A stretch of DNA of 64,000 bases from Ridgeia piscesae (Eukaryota; Annelida; Polychaeta; Sabellida; Siboglinidae), in contig JAODUO010000486.1 in the NCBI GenBank assembly GCA_025642075.2, positions 364,263-428,262 of the forward strand, read 5' to 3'. The position numbers and the translations under genes were made by a program. A model generated the notes under the pieces. It searched no databases, was not told the DNA's origin, and saw only the letters and a list, made by a program, of their open reading frames with translations. Shown in pieces: positions 1-13,888 of the stretch (the stretch's first letter is position 1; each line of letters opens with the position of its first letter).

Positions 1-640
1 AACGAGGTTATGGGCACTTGGGGGCACTTGGAGGCAGGATGTTAAAAGATAGGACTTCTTTTGTTTTGTTGTTGTAATAATCGGGCTGTCACCAAATAAC
101 CCCAAATAACTATATTGTCCGAAGGATAATTCCAAGTAGAAGTGTGGCACTTTGATAGTGAAACTGATCCAGAAATCATGCATTTTAATAGGTTATTATG
201 GTGGTACTTGTGTTTATTGATCTTGACAAATGAAGAAGAATGCCATCTTTTGCACTGTACAACCTGTTTTGGAGCAAATGTGTACATGTGTTATGATTTT
301 GTGCATTTAGACAACTTGTCAGATATAAGTGCTTATCGAACTGTTGTGAAACCACAATATACTGCAAGGTAAAATTCAAATCGCGTAAAATACACATACG
401 GCCTAAAATCGTTCATACAATCTGTGCTAAGTAAATCGCTATATGTCTGTGACAATGTTGTAAACTCAATATTAAATTGGACATTTAAGATAAGAAAGGT
501 ATAACATAAGATATTTATGATCTGATTTTCCTTGTATTCATCAGTCAGAAACTACAACTGTCGTCCGTCGTTAGAATATCACTATACCCCAATCAGCTCC
601 AGTTGTGCGGAGTCTCGCAGTGTATCATGACACACTTACA
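1..640 (+). repeat. Interspersed repeat, copy 1 (inverted partner near 53.4-54.04 kb)
   Basis: This stretch aligns over nearly its whole length with the reverse complement of 53395-54040. Shared blocks include the early poly-T-rich segment, the GTCCGAAGGAT block and the block ending in CACTTACAG. No coding frame is convincing in either copy. Similarity stops just before the IBTK exon that starts at 661, so the element lies directly against that exon and may supply part of its acceptor region. The class is not identified. The left end may lie outside the window. Confidence 0.7.
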
Positions 641-660
641 GACCATATTGACTGTTGCAG

Positions 661-2610
661 TTCGTAAATGTGAGAAGTCAAAAGTGGAATCGTCCCAGCC
701 TCAGAAGGCAGCAGGTGCTAGTGGGGACGGCCCGGCACAGAACAATGCTTTCATCACGAAGGGCTCAGATGCGCTGAGTCGACAGGAAACAGAAGAGATT
801 CCTGTTACAAAGTTACCCATGGTGCATCGGGCCACGGCCATTGCCCTCGACAAGAAAGCAAGGAACTTTGCCGTGCTGCAGACACAGCCTAATGCCAGGT
901 GAGTTTCTGACACAGCTGCAATATTTTATAGACTTGAATATCATAGTAATAACAACAGAAATATTGTTAGGTTAGGTTTGTAATTTTTTGCAGTGCTATA
1001 TAAATTATATCCCTTTTTAATTATAATATAATTCTTAGAACTTGTTTTTACTGTACTGTCTTATACACAAACTTTAGTTGTTAATCAATTTCTTTTATCT
1101 CTCGAACATCACAAAGGAAATTTTCCCATAAGGGATAAATAAAGGTATTTAATTAATTTGTTTTTATAAGTCCTGAATCCACTTATAAAATTATGTGCTT
1201 TAAATAAGACAATGTTTTATGTTATATTTTGACGTTACCAAATACCCTAAATACAATAACCAAATAGCTTTTTTACAACCATTATAACAAAATTAAACAA
1301 AAACCAAACCGTTGTGTATATGTCTGTAGACTCTATGGTTGTAAAGATTACACATATTGTTTGATCCCAGTGCCTATTACAATAATAAAAAAGTCTCAGG
1401 ATCAAAATTCTTTGCTCGACAGCAATTGCATTTTTCAGTCGTAATATATACATGATAATATCTAAGATAATCTAAGATAATCTGTATTTCACACGTCTCT
1501 TGTATAATTTTGTAGCCTCACTGAAATCCCACTTGTGAGGGAATCTGGGATGATGGAGGACTTGAGTCACCTGTGGGAAGAAGCTGACATTGCTGATGAC
1601 ATTCATGATGTCATACTTCAGGTAAATCAAAAACTACCCTATCGTAACTGACCAGGTATTAGTATTTTGAAATAAGTAAGTATAAGGCATTACAGTCTTA
1701 ATAAATCTGTTGAAAAATAAATATATTTCAGTATAGCAGTTCATTAACCATGCAAGGAAAGTGACATATTTATGTCAAAATACAGTAGGACAAAGTGTGC
1801 AGCTTGCTTCTTTAACCAAATTACTCAGTGAGATTAAATGTGTTTGTGTTGAATATTTTCACGTCAACAAAGTAAAAGAAATTCTTAGATCTCATCAAGA
1901 TAGTATACACATGTCGTGTCGCAGATATTCCTAAACTGATACACCAATGCAGTATTGGAAAATAGTACCACCTGTTTGTGTGTACAACTATCAGAAACAG
2001 CCTCAAGGCTTTAATTGAACTGTTTTATTCTGTTTAATTCTGTACAATTGCCTCAACAGATTGGGCCGAATCGCCAGCAGGTGGCAGCACACAAGTTCAT
2101 TCTGGCGAGCCAAACCGAGTACTTTCGTCACCTGTTTTGTGACGACATTACAAAGGACGATCAGATGCAAGATTCGCTGGAGACAGCAGTTGTAGTGTTA
2201 GAAGATGTCGACTACGACTCCTTCAACGAGATCCTTCGCTTTATTTACACCGGAACATATCAGGTGCCTACAAGTAAGATGTCCACGAACCAAAGCAATG
2301 CCTCCGAACTTTTGCCAAATATGTCACATGACCCTGTGCCAGGGGAGGGTTCATTGGGAAAAGTGTCAGCCTATAAAGTCTACAAGAACCAGAATGCGGA
2401 ACGAGAGAAGAGTTCAAAGGTCAGGAGGTCAAAAGACCCCAATGTTGTTAGTCCGCTGAGGATGCTGCTGGAGCTTGCTGGTCGGTTTGGAGTGAAACAG
2501 CTAAAGAAAAGGTAACTGTGACCAGCAGATTTCCTGATCCTAATTGTTTTGTTAGTTCTTTTTATTATGCGCTGCATGTATTAGCATCATTACTGGATTT
2601 TTTATATATA

Positions 2611-2675
<65 letters not shown>

Positions 2676-2929
2676 ATCTGGTCTGTATAGTTTTATGTGT
2701 AAGACATTTGTTATATAAAAGAAACTGAACAATACAGTTTTGTAAGGTGCACAGTATGATACGTAACGTCGGTACCCTGTTACAACTAAATGTGATGTCT
2801 AAGATATATTAGAGTGAGGATTCACATTTGTATAGATATGCCCGCACGCACGCACGCACGCACGCACGCATGCACGCACACACACATACACACACACATA
2901 CACACACACATACAAACACACACAAACAA

Positions 2930-2998
<69 letters not shown>

Positions 2999-5900
2999 TA
3001 CACATATACACACACTCTTTGGTGACTGCAAGCGGATTTAGATACAATAAATCTTAGGTTTAATGTAATACTAATAGTTTATTCTCATACTGAACTGTGT
3101 AACGATATAGTTTTGTTTTGATTGCAGACTTGAAGTCCAGTGTGGCATCCGTACTGCAGCTGGGAATAAAAGTCTGTCTCCACAAACTGTGATGTTTAAC
3201 AGGAGAAACCAGTAAGTGCAGAGGTTGGGTGATTTCACAGATCACGTTGGTAACAAGACAAATGATCTTGAAATGTGACCACTTGCTTCAGCTTTACTGA
3301 CATGTTAGTTCTACATATTCATGCATTTTAGCTGATACATTTTCCATCATTGCTGAACAAAATCGATAGAATAGAATGTTCCTTGCACTCCTGTGAACAC
3401 TTTACGTTTCACCTCCTGACATCTCTTTACGCCAGAATGGGAAGCATTAAGCCACCTTGCAGTTGTTACAAAAATACTTTGGTCACCTGAATCCACCATT
3501 GATTATGGCCACCTGCTGATTTGCAGTGTCTGTAGAAGACCTCTCTGAGATACAATGTCACAAATGTGTTTGTTCCAGTCAATGTCTGCATGACATAGAA
3601 GACCTCTCTGAGATACAATGTCACAGATGTGTTTGTTCCAGTCAATGTCTGCATGACATAGAAGACCTCTCTGAGATACAATGTCACAGATGTGTTTGTC
3701 CCGTCAATGTCTGCATGACATAGAAGACCTCTCTGAGATACAATGTAACAAATGTGTTTGTTCCAGTCAATGTCTGCATGACATAGAAGACCTCTCTGAG
3801 ATACAATGTCACAAATGTGTTTGTTCCAGTCAATGTCTGCATGACATAGAAGACCTCTCTGAGATACAATGTAACAAATGTGTTTGTTCCAGTCAATGTC
3901 TGCATGACATAGAAGACCTCTCTGAGATACAATGTCACAGATGTGTTTGTCCCGTCAATGTCTGCATGACATAGAAGACCTCTCTGAGATACAATGTAAC
4001 AAATGTGTTTGTCCCGTCAATGTCTGCATGACATAGAAGACCTCTCTGAGATACAATGTCACAGATGTGTTTGTTCCAGTCAATGTCTGCATGACATAGA
4101 AGACCTCTCTGAGATACAATGGCACAAATGTGTTTGTTCCAGTCAATGTCTGTATGACATAGAAGACCTGTCTGAGATACAATGTCACAGATGTGTTTGT
4201 CCCGTCAATGTCTGCATGACATAGAAGACCTCTCTGAGATACAATGTCACAGATGTGTTTGTCCCGTCAATGTATGCATGATATAGAAGACCTCTCTGAG
4301 ATACAATGTCACAAATGTGTTTGTCCCGTCAATGTCTGCATGACATAGAAGACCTCTCTGAGATACAGTGTCACAGATGTGTTTGTTCCAGTCAATGTCT
4401 GCATGACATAGAAGACCTCTCTGAGATACAATGGCACAAATGTGTTTGTTCCAGTCAATGTCTGTATGACATAGAAGACCTGTCTGAGATACAATGTCAC
4501 AGACGTGTTTGTTCCAGTCAATGTCTGCATGACATAGAAGACCTCTCTGAGATACAGTGTCACAGATGTGTTTGTTCCAGTCAATGTCTGTGTGACATGT
4601 GTATAGAAGCTGAAGATCACTCCCAGATACAATGTCACAAATGTGTTTGTTCCAGTCAATGTCTGTATGACGTGTGTATAGAAGCAGAAGATCACTCCCA
4701 GATACAATGTCACAAATGTGTTTGTTCCAGGCAATGTCTGTATGACGTGTGTATAGAAGCAGAAGATCACTCCCAGATACAATGTCACAAATGTGTTTGT
4801 TCCAAGCAATGTCTGTATGACGTGTGTATAGAAGCAGAAGATCACTCCCAGATACAATGTCACAAATGTGTTTGTTCCAGACAATGTCTGTATGACGTGT
4901 GTATAGAAGCAGAAGATCACTCCCAGATGCAATGTCACGAATGTGTTTGTTCCAGACAATGTCTGTATGACGTATGTATAGAAGCAGAAGATCACTCCCA
5001 GATACAATGTCACAAATGTGTTTGTTCCAGTCAATGTCTGTATGACGTGTGTATAGAAGCTGAAGATCACTCCCAGATACAATGTCACAAATGTGTTTGT
5101 TCCAGTCAATGTCTGTATGACGTGTGTATAGAAGCAGAAGATCACTCCCAGTTACAATGTCACAAATGTGTTTGTTCCAGACAATGTCTGTATGACGTGT
5201 GTATAGAAGCAGAAGATCACTCCCAGATACAATGTCACAAATGTGTGCTGGTCGCCAGACTTGATTACTTCCGCAGTATGCTGGGCAGTGGATGGATCGA
5301 GGTAAGATGTCGCGCTTAAACGCTTCATTCTTACAGTTTTCTAGCAAAGATAGATAATAATAATAATAGTAATAATGACTGCTTATGTGCCAATATCCTT
5401 GAAGATCAAGCTCAGCTCAGTGGTGTGTCAAAACCAAGGTATTAAGCAATCTCATAATTGTATAACAATGAGTGAGTCGTCAATGGATGGATGAAGGTGC
5501 TAGGAAGCTAAGAAGGATAGGCAGCTTTAAAGAGATAGGATTTTAGATGCCAGTGGAATAAAAATATATGTCCTTCTAAAATAACACTGGCCGGAAGTGA
5601 ATTCCACAGAGTTGGTGTAGCAACAGAGAAAGCCTGGGTCCCAGCTTTTGTTTTCACCCAAGGAATGTAAAGACGTTTACTACTGGTTGAGCGTAACTGT
5701 CTGGAATTTCTTGTTGGGGTGAGCATCAAATTCAGATATGCTGGTTGTATTGATGAGAGGACTTCTGGTAGTAGCAGATGTCATGCACTGTACCAAATAT
5801 CTTGTAATGCTCAAATATATACAATTATTATGAACAGAATACAGTAAAATGGATTACCTATGTCAGTATATAAATAAATTATTAAACGCATTAATATAAG

Positions 5901-8900
5901 ACACAAATTAAGACCATGATAACAAATAATTTTTATTTATTTTTAAATAGCCTTTAAGTCTATGTAATCATAAAGAAATTCTGAGTATTACCTTGCATTA
6001 TTAATTTGTGATTTCTTTAGCTGTTTTCTGTATGTTGCAGGCATCAAATACGAAGTCTCTGTCATTACCTGTCGCCAGGGACGTGCTCAAAGTGGTCATT
6101 GACTACCTGTATGTGGACAGTACTGCTGTCCTTTCAGGTAAGTGAAAGTCACACCGGAATAATTACAAATCTCACAGTGACATTTGGGACAGTTGCATCA
6201 ATTCACAGTTTTAAAATATAGTAAGCATTACATATGGGGGTTGTTTTGTCATCATGGGAAATAAATTTCATATTTGAATGTAATGACCCGGTTTCTTGGT
6301 TCAGTGTTAACAAGTAAATGATTTACCTCTCAAAAACCTTTCTTTGTTTTCCTGTGTATTTTGATGGCCTCTTTGAATTTTCTCCTGTGCCAGTTCTCGT
6401 TAAGGTCAAGGATTTTTATATCCCACATTGAACACTGGTGGTGAACACATAGTGATACCCATAACAATTATTAGAAAACATTTCAGTATATTTAAAATCA
6501 CATGCCAGCTAGTTTAAATATTCAATCCAAAATATGCAAGATCATCAACTGTTGACCCAAGAACCGATGACCCTGGATCATCAAGTGTTGACCCATGGAC
6601 TGTGGTCATCAACTGTTGACCCATGGTTATCACTTGTTAACTTACAGCCATAATAGTTGACCACTGATCATCAGATGTTGCCCTGTGGTCATCATCTGTT
6701 GACCTGCGGTCATAACAGATGACCCATGGTCATCAACTGTTGACCTGTGGTCATTATCTGTCGACCATAACAGTTGACCATTGATCTTCAACTATTGATC
6801 TGTGGTCATTATCTGGTGACCTGCGGTCATAACAGTTGACCCTTGGTCATCAACTGTTGACTCTTGGTCCTCATTTGTTAACCTGTGGTCACCCCCTCTT
6901 GACCGGTCATCTCTGTCTGCAGATTGCCCCAGTGTTGACCTGCTGTGTGGTGTCCTCACCGTGGCTGACCAGCTGTTGATTGGCCGGCTCAAGGACATGT
7001 GTGAGGTGGTCCTGACAAGTCTCTGTGAGTGTCTGTGGTGTCTGTAGTAGTTGTGCCACCTGAGGGTGGAGACTTATCTTCTTAACCTCATGGATTCTGT
7101 ACCCCGATGTATCGGGGTTTTACACTAGTGTGTACAATAATCGCTAGATGTCACTAGTTTTTCGCGGAAACCTTCGTCAAATTAATCCCGGATGTAGACA
7201 GGAGATTTTTCGACAGTTTGATACCAAGTTTACATATATCTATCAAGAAAAATGGTACTTTCTAGCAAAATCAAATCAGCAGTCGATCGTAGATGTTTCA
7301 CTATTCATGTTAGCGATGTCCATGAGCTAGAATTTTAGTTAGCATGTCTGATGATTTGGGTGAAAAGCAGCAGCTATGTTGACAGCTGTGTTTGACATCA
7401 GCAATATTTCATTCGATTCTAAGCTGTTAAATAATTGCGCATTAGCCACAAAGTTAAACTGATTTTGATGTATCTTTGATGATTGTTGATAAAAATAAAT
7501 TTCTGAATATTTTCAATATGTTTTGTAGTCACACGACAGTAATTTTGATGACACAGTAATTATTGTTATGGGTAGGTGTTGGGCAATGCAAACTAGTAGG
7601 AAGTAATTTTAGATTTTCAAATTTCACCGTTTAGTAATTTATGTAGGTAGGTAGCGTTTAAGACAGCTTTTACTTTATTATAAATCGTCTTTGCATTAGA
7701 TGTATTCGTACTGAGTTATCTCTATATTGTATATACTTATACTGCATTGTTTTATTGTGTATTCAGCCTTTGTTGGTGTCTTTGCACAAATGTTATGCTG
7801 TATATAATGAGGGAGTATATATGCATATGTACATATATGGGCATGTGTTCCTGTGTGTACATATGTGTACGTATGCGTGAATTAGTGAGCTTTTATTTAT
7901 GTGTATGTTTTAAGCATGCATGAGTACAATACAATACAATACAATACAATACAATACAATACAATACAATACAATACAATACAATACAATACAATACAAT
8001 ACAATACAATACAATACAATACAATACAATACAATAACCTTTAATAGTCCCCCAAAGAGGAAATTCTTGTGGTAAATATTAATAACACAACAACATTAGT
8101 AGTGGAAGTGACAGTGCAAAGTTGTAGGAAAGTAGTGCACCCCGTTGTATCCCCCCATCCTTCCCGATCATTTTCCCCTCCCAATTTCGCGTTTAGTAGC
8201 CTAACAGAAGTTGGAAGAAATGTGTTTCGATAACGGTTCGTGTGTGTTCTTTCGGAAATGTACCTACAACCAGATTGTGCAACGTAGTAGAATTCATGCA
8301 ATGGGTGAGAAGTGTCCTTTAAGATGTCCCTTGTTTTTTATGTAGTATGTACACTTGTATGAATATTTTCAACACACCACAAGCTCAGAGCTAATAAGTA
8401 TGTGTTGTGTGGCTGTGGCTGTTCCAGTGAACCTGAAGAATGCCTGTGAGTTGCTTCAGTTTGCGAGTGTGTACAGCGCCCACCAGTTGAAGCAGTCCTG
8501 TCAACAATTCATCACCATCAACCTGGCAGGCTCTGCTGGAAACGAGGTGCAACATTCAATTTGTAATAATGATAATAATAGTAAGAATGTTAATTTATTT
8601 TAATTTTATAAAGTGCCATAAATCTTGACAATATCCATTCGGAGGTGCTGTGGAATTATAATATTAAATTAATTTGTTAAGGTAAATGAAATACATAAAA
8701 TATGTTAACAAAAAAAAGTAATAGTAATAAATGATGAAATAAATAAGTTATATAGATGGTATATTGATAATAAAATGATGAGTAAGACATTTTGTAAAAA
8801 TTAGTATAAAAATGTACAAGAACTAAAAAGGTAAATAAATAGATAATTAATAAAAAAAATTAATACACTGACAGGTGTCTACACTCCATACACAGCCCAG

Positions 8901-11900
8901 AATAGGTGGGTTTTCAATAGTCTTTTAAAAGCCACGAGGCAACAGGTTTTCTTCATCTCAGTTAGGAGAGAATTCCACACTTGTGGACCAGCTACTGAGA
9001 AAATTCTGTCACCATATTGACTGTGAGTCCTACAGAATATATCCTTAAGCATTTTAGTTAGAAAAGTATGGTCTAAAAAGGAGCTTAATCAAAACCGAGA
9101 TTTTCTGTAATTGGTTCTGCAATTTGTGAATCTGTTCACCCTCTAGACCTTGAATGGCTGACAATAGTCAGTTGCCTGTTTTCATTAGTTGCCACAAACT
9201 GTGACAATGCATAGAGGTGGCATCATCTTTTGGATACCTTTGAAACGTGTCTCACTGGATCCTTTAGTGTATTTGCAGTGTGTTAAAGGTATTTTGCTTA
9301 TGGTATTATATTATAAATTGATGAGTGAGTTTTTTTGAAAATATTAACTGACAATTCTTAAATAAACGTTACATGCTACGCAATAGTTAAAAATGTAAGG
9401 GATTCCTTTAAAAATCATGATTGTTTTCTTACATGTACTAAATTAATAAAAACATATTTACCAGTCATCAGTGTTGAAAACATTTGAATTTTATGTTTTT
9501 GTTAGCAAAATCCAATAGTCAAAGCATGGTATAAGTTAATTTAATAGCCATATCAATTGATGGCTTACTGTATGCCATGTTGTCCATGTGGATTAAAATA
9601 TATTTAAATGTATATTCACATCTTTTAGATCACTGGATGTTTTAAGTGATGACGTCATAGATGAACTGGGCGTATATTACAGAGAGACGGTAAGTCACGT
9701 GTTAACATCTAATATCTTTAGAAAACTGCAAAAGTTATTTTACAGGTTTCGTCTTACAAATGTTTCACATAACTTAAGGAATTCTAAAATAGCATCCATT
9801 GATGCCAGGAATGACTCTTTGTCTTCAGTTATAGATATAATTGTTCTTCTATTTACTTTTGACTTATCAATGTACATTTTTACCTGTTGGAGTCTCTTTA
9901 GCTTTGCACACTGCCTTCTGACATACCTAATGATGTGATGTAAAAGAAGCTGTATCGATAAGGAAGACCAGAACGCCAATAATTGGAGACAGTGATAATT
10001 ACAGTCAGTCTCACATCATTAGGTACTGAAAGGTTGGCATGGAATGCAAATGAAAGTCTCTACCAGGTAAAATTAGTTTTGGATATTCCAAATTAAATAT
10101 TTTGAATAAAAAAGAACAATCTTAAACAAAGTTCAGAAATCACATTTAATCTTATGTTGGTATACAAATTCTTGTAGGTGCTGTGTTGTTTATGGGGAAA
10201 AGTCTGTTTTATTTTTATAACAATATTGTGTCTTATACATGTTACAAATATATAATTATAACAAATGTGACTTTTTTATTTTACATTTTGCTTCAATTTC
10301 AATCACTGTCTATCGTCACTCACTAGGTGCCAGGAATGTGTCATCGGATGTTGACGCCATATGACAGCTGGCCTGACATGACCTACTTGGAGTCTCTGGA
10401 GGCGGAGCTACAGGACGTCATGATTGATGGCACTGCATCTGGTGGGCGGGGTCTAGTGAAAGGGGTCAAGAGGTCAAAGAAGCGCAGAAGAACAAGATCA
10501 AATCAGGGTACATTGGATTTCACTAGTTGTAGATTTGTCAATAACGTGGTGTTGCAATGTATTAGTTTAATACGATTAAATCTAAATTATTACATGTACT
10601 AGCTGGCATAGCTCAGGTGGGAAAGGCTGTCATATATGTCTGTTTTAAGACACATGGAGGGTACAATAGAAACTTACAGTAGGCTTCTAAAGTCACACAT
10701 TTCGTAAGTGGAGGGGTGATTGTGAAGGTTTGACCAGGAGGATATGCTAATTGAGCTGTGGTCTTGTCTGTCACTGACGGGGTGTAAAATAAAATCATAG
10801 TGGGTTGCAGCATCCACGTTTCACTGACCATCTGTTTGCAGGAGATGAGGACCTAGGACAGGAGAGGACCTTGAGTGGACGGCTGTCTCTGTCATCAGAC
10901 CCTGGCGACATGGCTGAGGGGGAGGAGGAGGTAGGGGAGGAGGAGATAGGGGAGGAGGTAGGGGAGGAGGAGGTAGGGGAAGGGTTAGGGGTATGGGAGG
11001 AGGAGGCAAGAGGAGGAGATAGGGGCGGAGGAAAAGGTAGGGAAGGGAGGAGGTAGGGGAGGAGGTGGGGGGAGGAGAGGGGGGAGTAGGTAAGGAGGAG
11101 TAGGTAAGGAGGAGGAGGTAAGGGAGGAGATAGGGGGAGGAGGAAGAAAGGGTAAGGGGAGGAGGAGGTAGGGGAGGAGGTTTGGGAGGAGGAAGGGGAG
11201 GAGGTGGTAGTGTGAGCGTAGAGAGGAACAGCTAAAGGGAGACTGTCCATTGTAACGGAAAAGTCTGCTCTGTTGAACGTGTGAAAATGGGACATCGTTG
11301 GACATCACAGGGTGTTGCAGTTAACTCAACCAGTCTCGGTAGTATCGCTAATAAGACTAGTTTTTCAAATTGTTATTTACCACATAATAATAAAAACTTT
11401 TCTGTAGCACCGTAATTCAAAGTTACCCTGTTCGAAGGCACTGTGGGGTTGAAACAAACTGTGGGGTTGAAACTTTTACATTGCAAACACAGTTGTGTGC
11501 TTATTAAATATAACACAGGTGAAGCAGTGAACCTTCCAACTTACTTATTGAAGTCACAACAAGCTTATACTAATTAAGACGTAATACATATCAGGTACTC
11601 TTTATACAACTGAGTAAACTGGAACAGCATAGAGTTAGTGAACGTCCCATGATTTGATATAGCAGAACAGAATTCAACCACTGTTTATCTTGGGAGATCG
11701 GTGCTTCACTCACTGCGCCACAGCACTCTACTGTACCGTATGTGACAAACTGCATTGTTACAGGGACACCAGGACGTGGCTCTCACAGCCTGTATTGAAG
11801 CAATGACCATCTGTCAGCATGGACAACAGGCTGACATCGGCAGACCACAGAAAGACATCAGCAAAACAACACCACAGAAAGATGTCAGCACAACACCCCT

Positions 11901-12649
11901 GAAGGATCTCATCAATGTCAGCAGTGGCCTGAGAGACATCATTGCTGATGAAGAGAGAAAGTGTGGAGACGTGTCCAGCTCGAATCTGTGGTAAGAGTTA
12001 GGCTGTGTATGCAGAGATGTAGTAAAAGAAAGTCAGGCATCAGAGTTTCTAGTAATACATTATTATTATCATCCAAATAAACTTCATATGGATGTTGTCC
12101 ATTGTGAACCATTGGGAACTGGTAAATGTGCATGGTGTATTTAGGAGATTACTTAAGTTAAAGGTGTCATAACAAAGAAGTCTGTTTGACAAAACTAATA
12201 TGTAGTGTGGTGAGATTTAAAAATTAACATCTTACATATTTGCAGCTCAAAGTTAGATCAAATTTCCAGTTGGACAGGCTGTATAAAGATAGTGGAGGAG
12301 GGGTCAGCTCCCATTGGCAGGCCCAGGAAGAGCTGGCTGAACCCTGTGTCTGCAGACTGGAATGAGTCTGATGGGTATCAGCCCATGGGATGCTCAGGAC
12401 TGAGCCAGGTGGAGGAAGACGACTGGGAGAAAGAGGAACGCTGCGGAGCCTGGCAACATGACCTTTAAACACTGATATATATATAGTTACACACACACAC
12501 ACTCACATATACACACTCACACACAAATGTGTGCACTCACACACATGCACATATACTTACACTCACACATATGCACTCACACATATGCACAGCCACATGC
12601 ACACACTCACACATGTACACACACATACACACACACACACACACGTGTG

Positions 12650-12681
<32 letters not shown>

Positions 12682-13832
12682 TACACACACACGTGTGTGC
12701 ACACACACACAAAAGAAAATAATTTTCAACATTTTATAAATGCATGTCACATAAAAATAATGTTATTGAAAGCATCATTGAACCATACTGTGATACATCT
12801 GTTCACATGTGTCAGCTGCCATGGACCTGGTGGAGTGGAAAGAAGCCTGGTCGATATCACAGAAACAACGCAAGAGATTAGCGAAGGAATCTACCAGCTC
12901 CTTGACAGAGGAAACCAAAGACACATCCAACCTACAACCTGCGACAAACCCTTGGTGAGCCAAGACATTTACATCATTGTTACTTCTGTTATTATGACCC
13001 GAATGAAACTTGTAGATGTGCTCTGATGCACGAGAAGCAATATTCATGATGCGAGCTACGTCAACGATGAACGTCACGATATCATGTGATCACTTGTCTC
13101 ATTAAATCTCATTGTTCTGCAGGAATCGTTATAACTATTTAAAATCGAATTTATACTACAAATATATTATTCTGTACTTGTTTAATGTTGTCAGATGTTA
13201 TGTACAATGTTAAACATTGTGTATCCCCTTGTTTTGTTTACTTTAATGTTTTATTCTTTCTGATTAACTGAAGACATATTTATTGTATATTATCACATCA
13301 CAATTGTTCTCAGTTTAACACAAAAACAGTAAGTGATACAAAATGACATGTCTGAATTATTGTGTTGTACAAAGATACTCATGGATGTTTGCATTCTAGG
13401 GGCGTGCCTCAAACGGCTGTGGTGGTGAAGTCCTTCAAGGAACTGCAGTTACAAGAGACCGACAAGACGGAGGTGAAGACTGCCACAGAGAGGAAGTCTT
13501 TCCGTCGACTGACAGCAGGCGGCAGCACTACAACGTATGTCCTCAACAGCACAGTGTTAAGATCTCATTCAGAGAAGTTTTATGTTATTTACTGTCACAA
13601 AACAGTGAAGTAGGGTTTGGAGACTCACCAGAGACTTGTAGCGTGAAGTTATTAGTGAATTTGCAGGCATATTCATGGATAGTATATGTACATGCCACTT
13701 AATATTTCTGTTAACATTTCATGTCCACACTGTGTTTGTGATTGTGTGTGTGTGTGTATTTGTGAGTGCGTGCGTGCATGCATGTGTCATTCTGTATGTG
13801 TGTGTATGTGTCATTGTGTGAGGTTAAGAGAG

Positions 13833-13888
<56 letters not shown>

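Noticed and set aside
2799..3047. Cys/Val and His/Thr repeat proteins at CA and GT tracts, here and at 12.5, 30.9, 33.7, 42.7, 43.3, 48.1 and 50.6 kb
   Set aside because: Low-complexity translations of microsatellites.
3527..5250. CRISPR-like array
   Set aside because: There are no unique spacers; the whole unit repeats and encodes part of BTB2. Host context is eukaryotic.
4247..5347. Long reverse-strand open frame (366 codons) over the IBTK exon 5 array
   Set aside because: It is the mirror image of a repeat whose unit is a multiple of three. It has no independent start context, domain or splice support.
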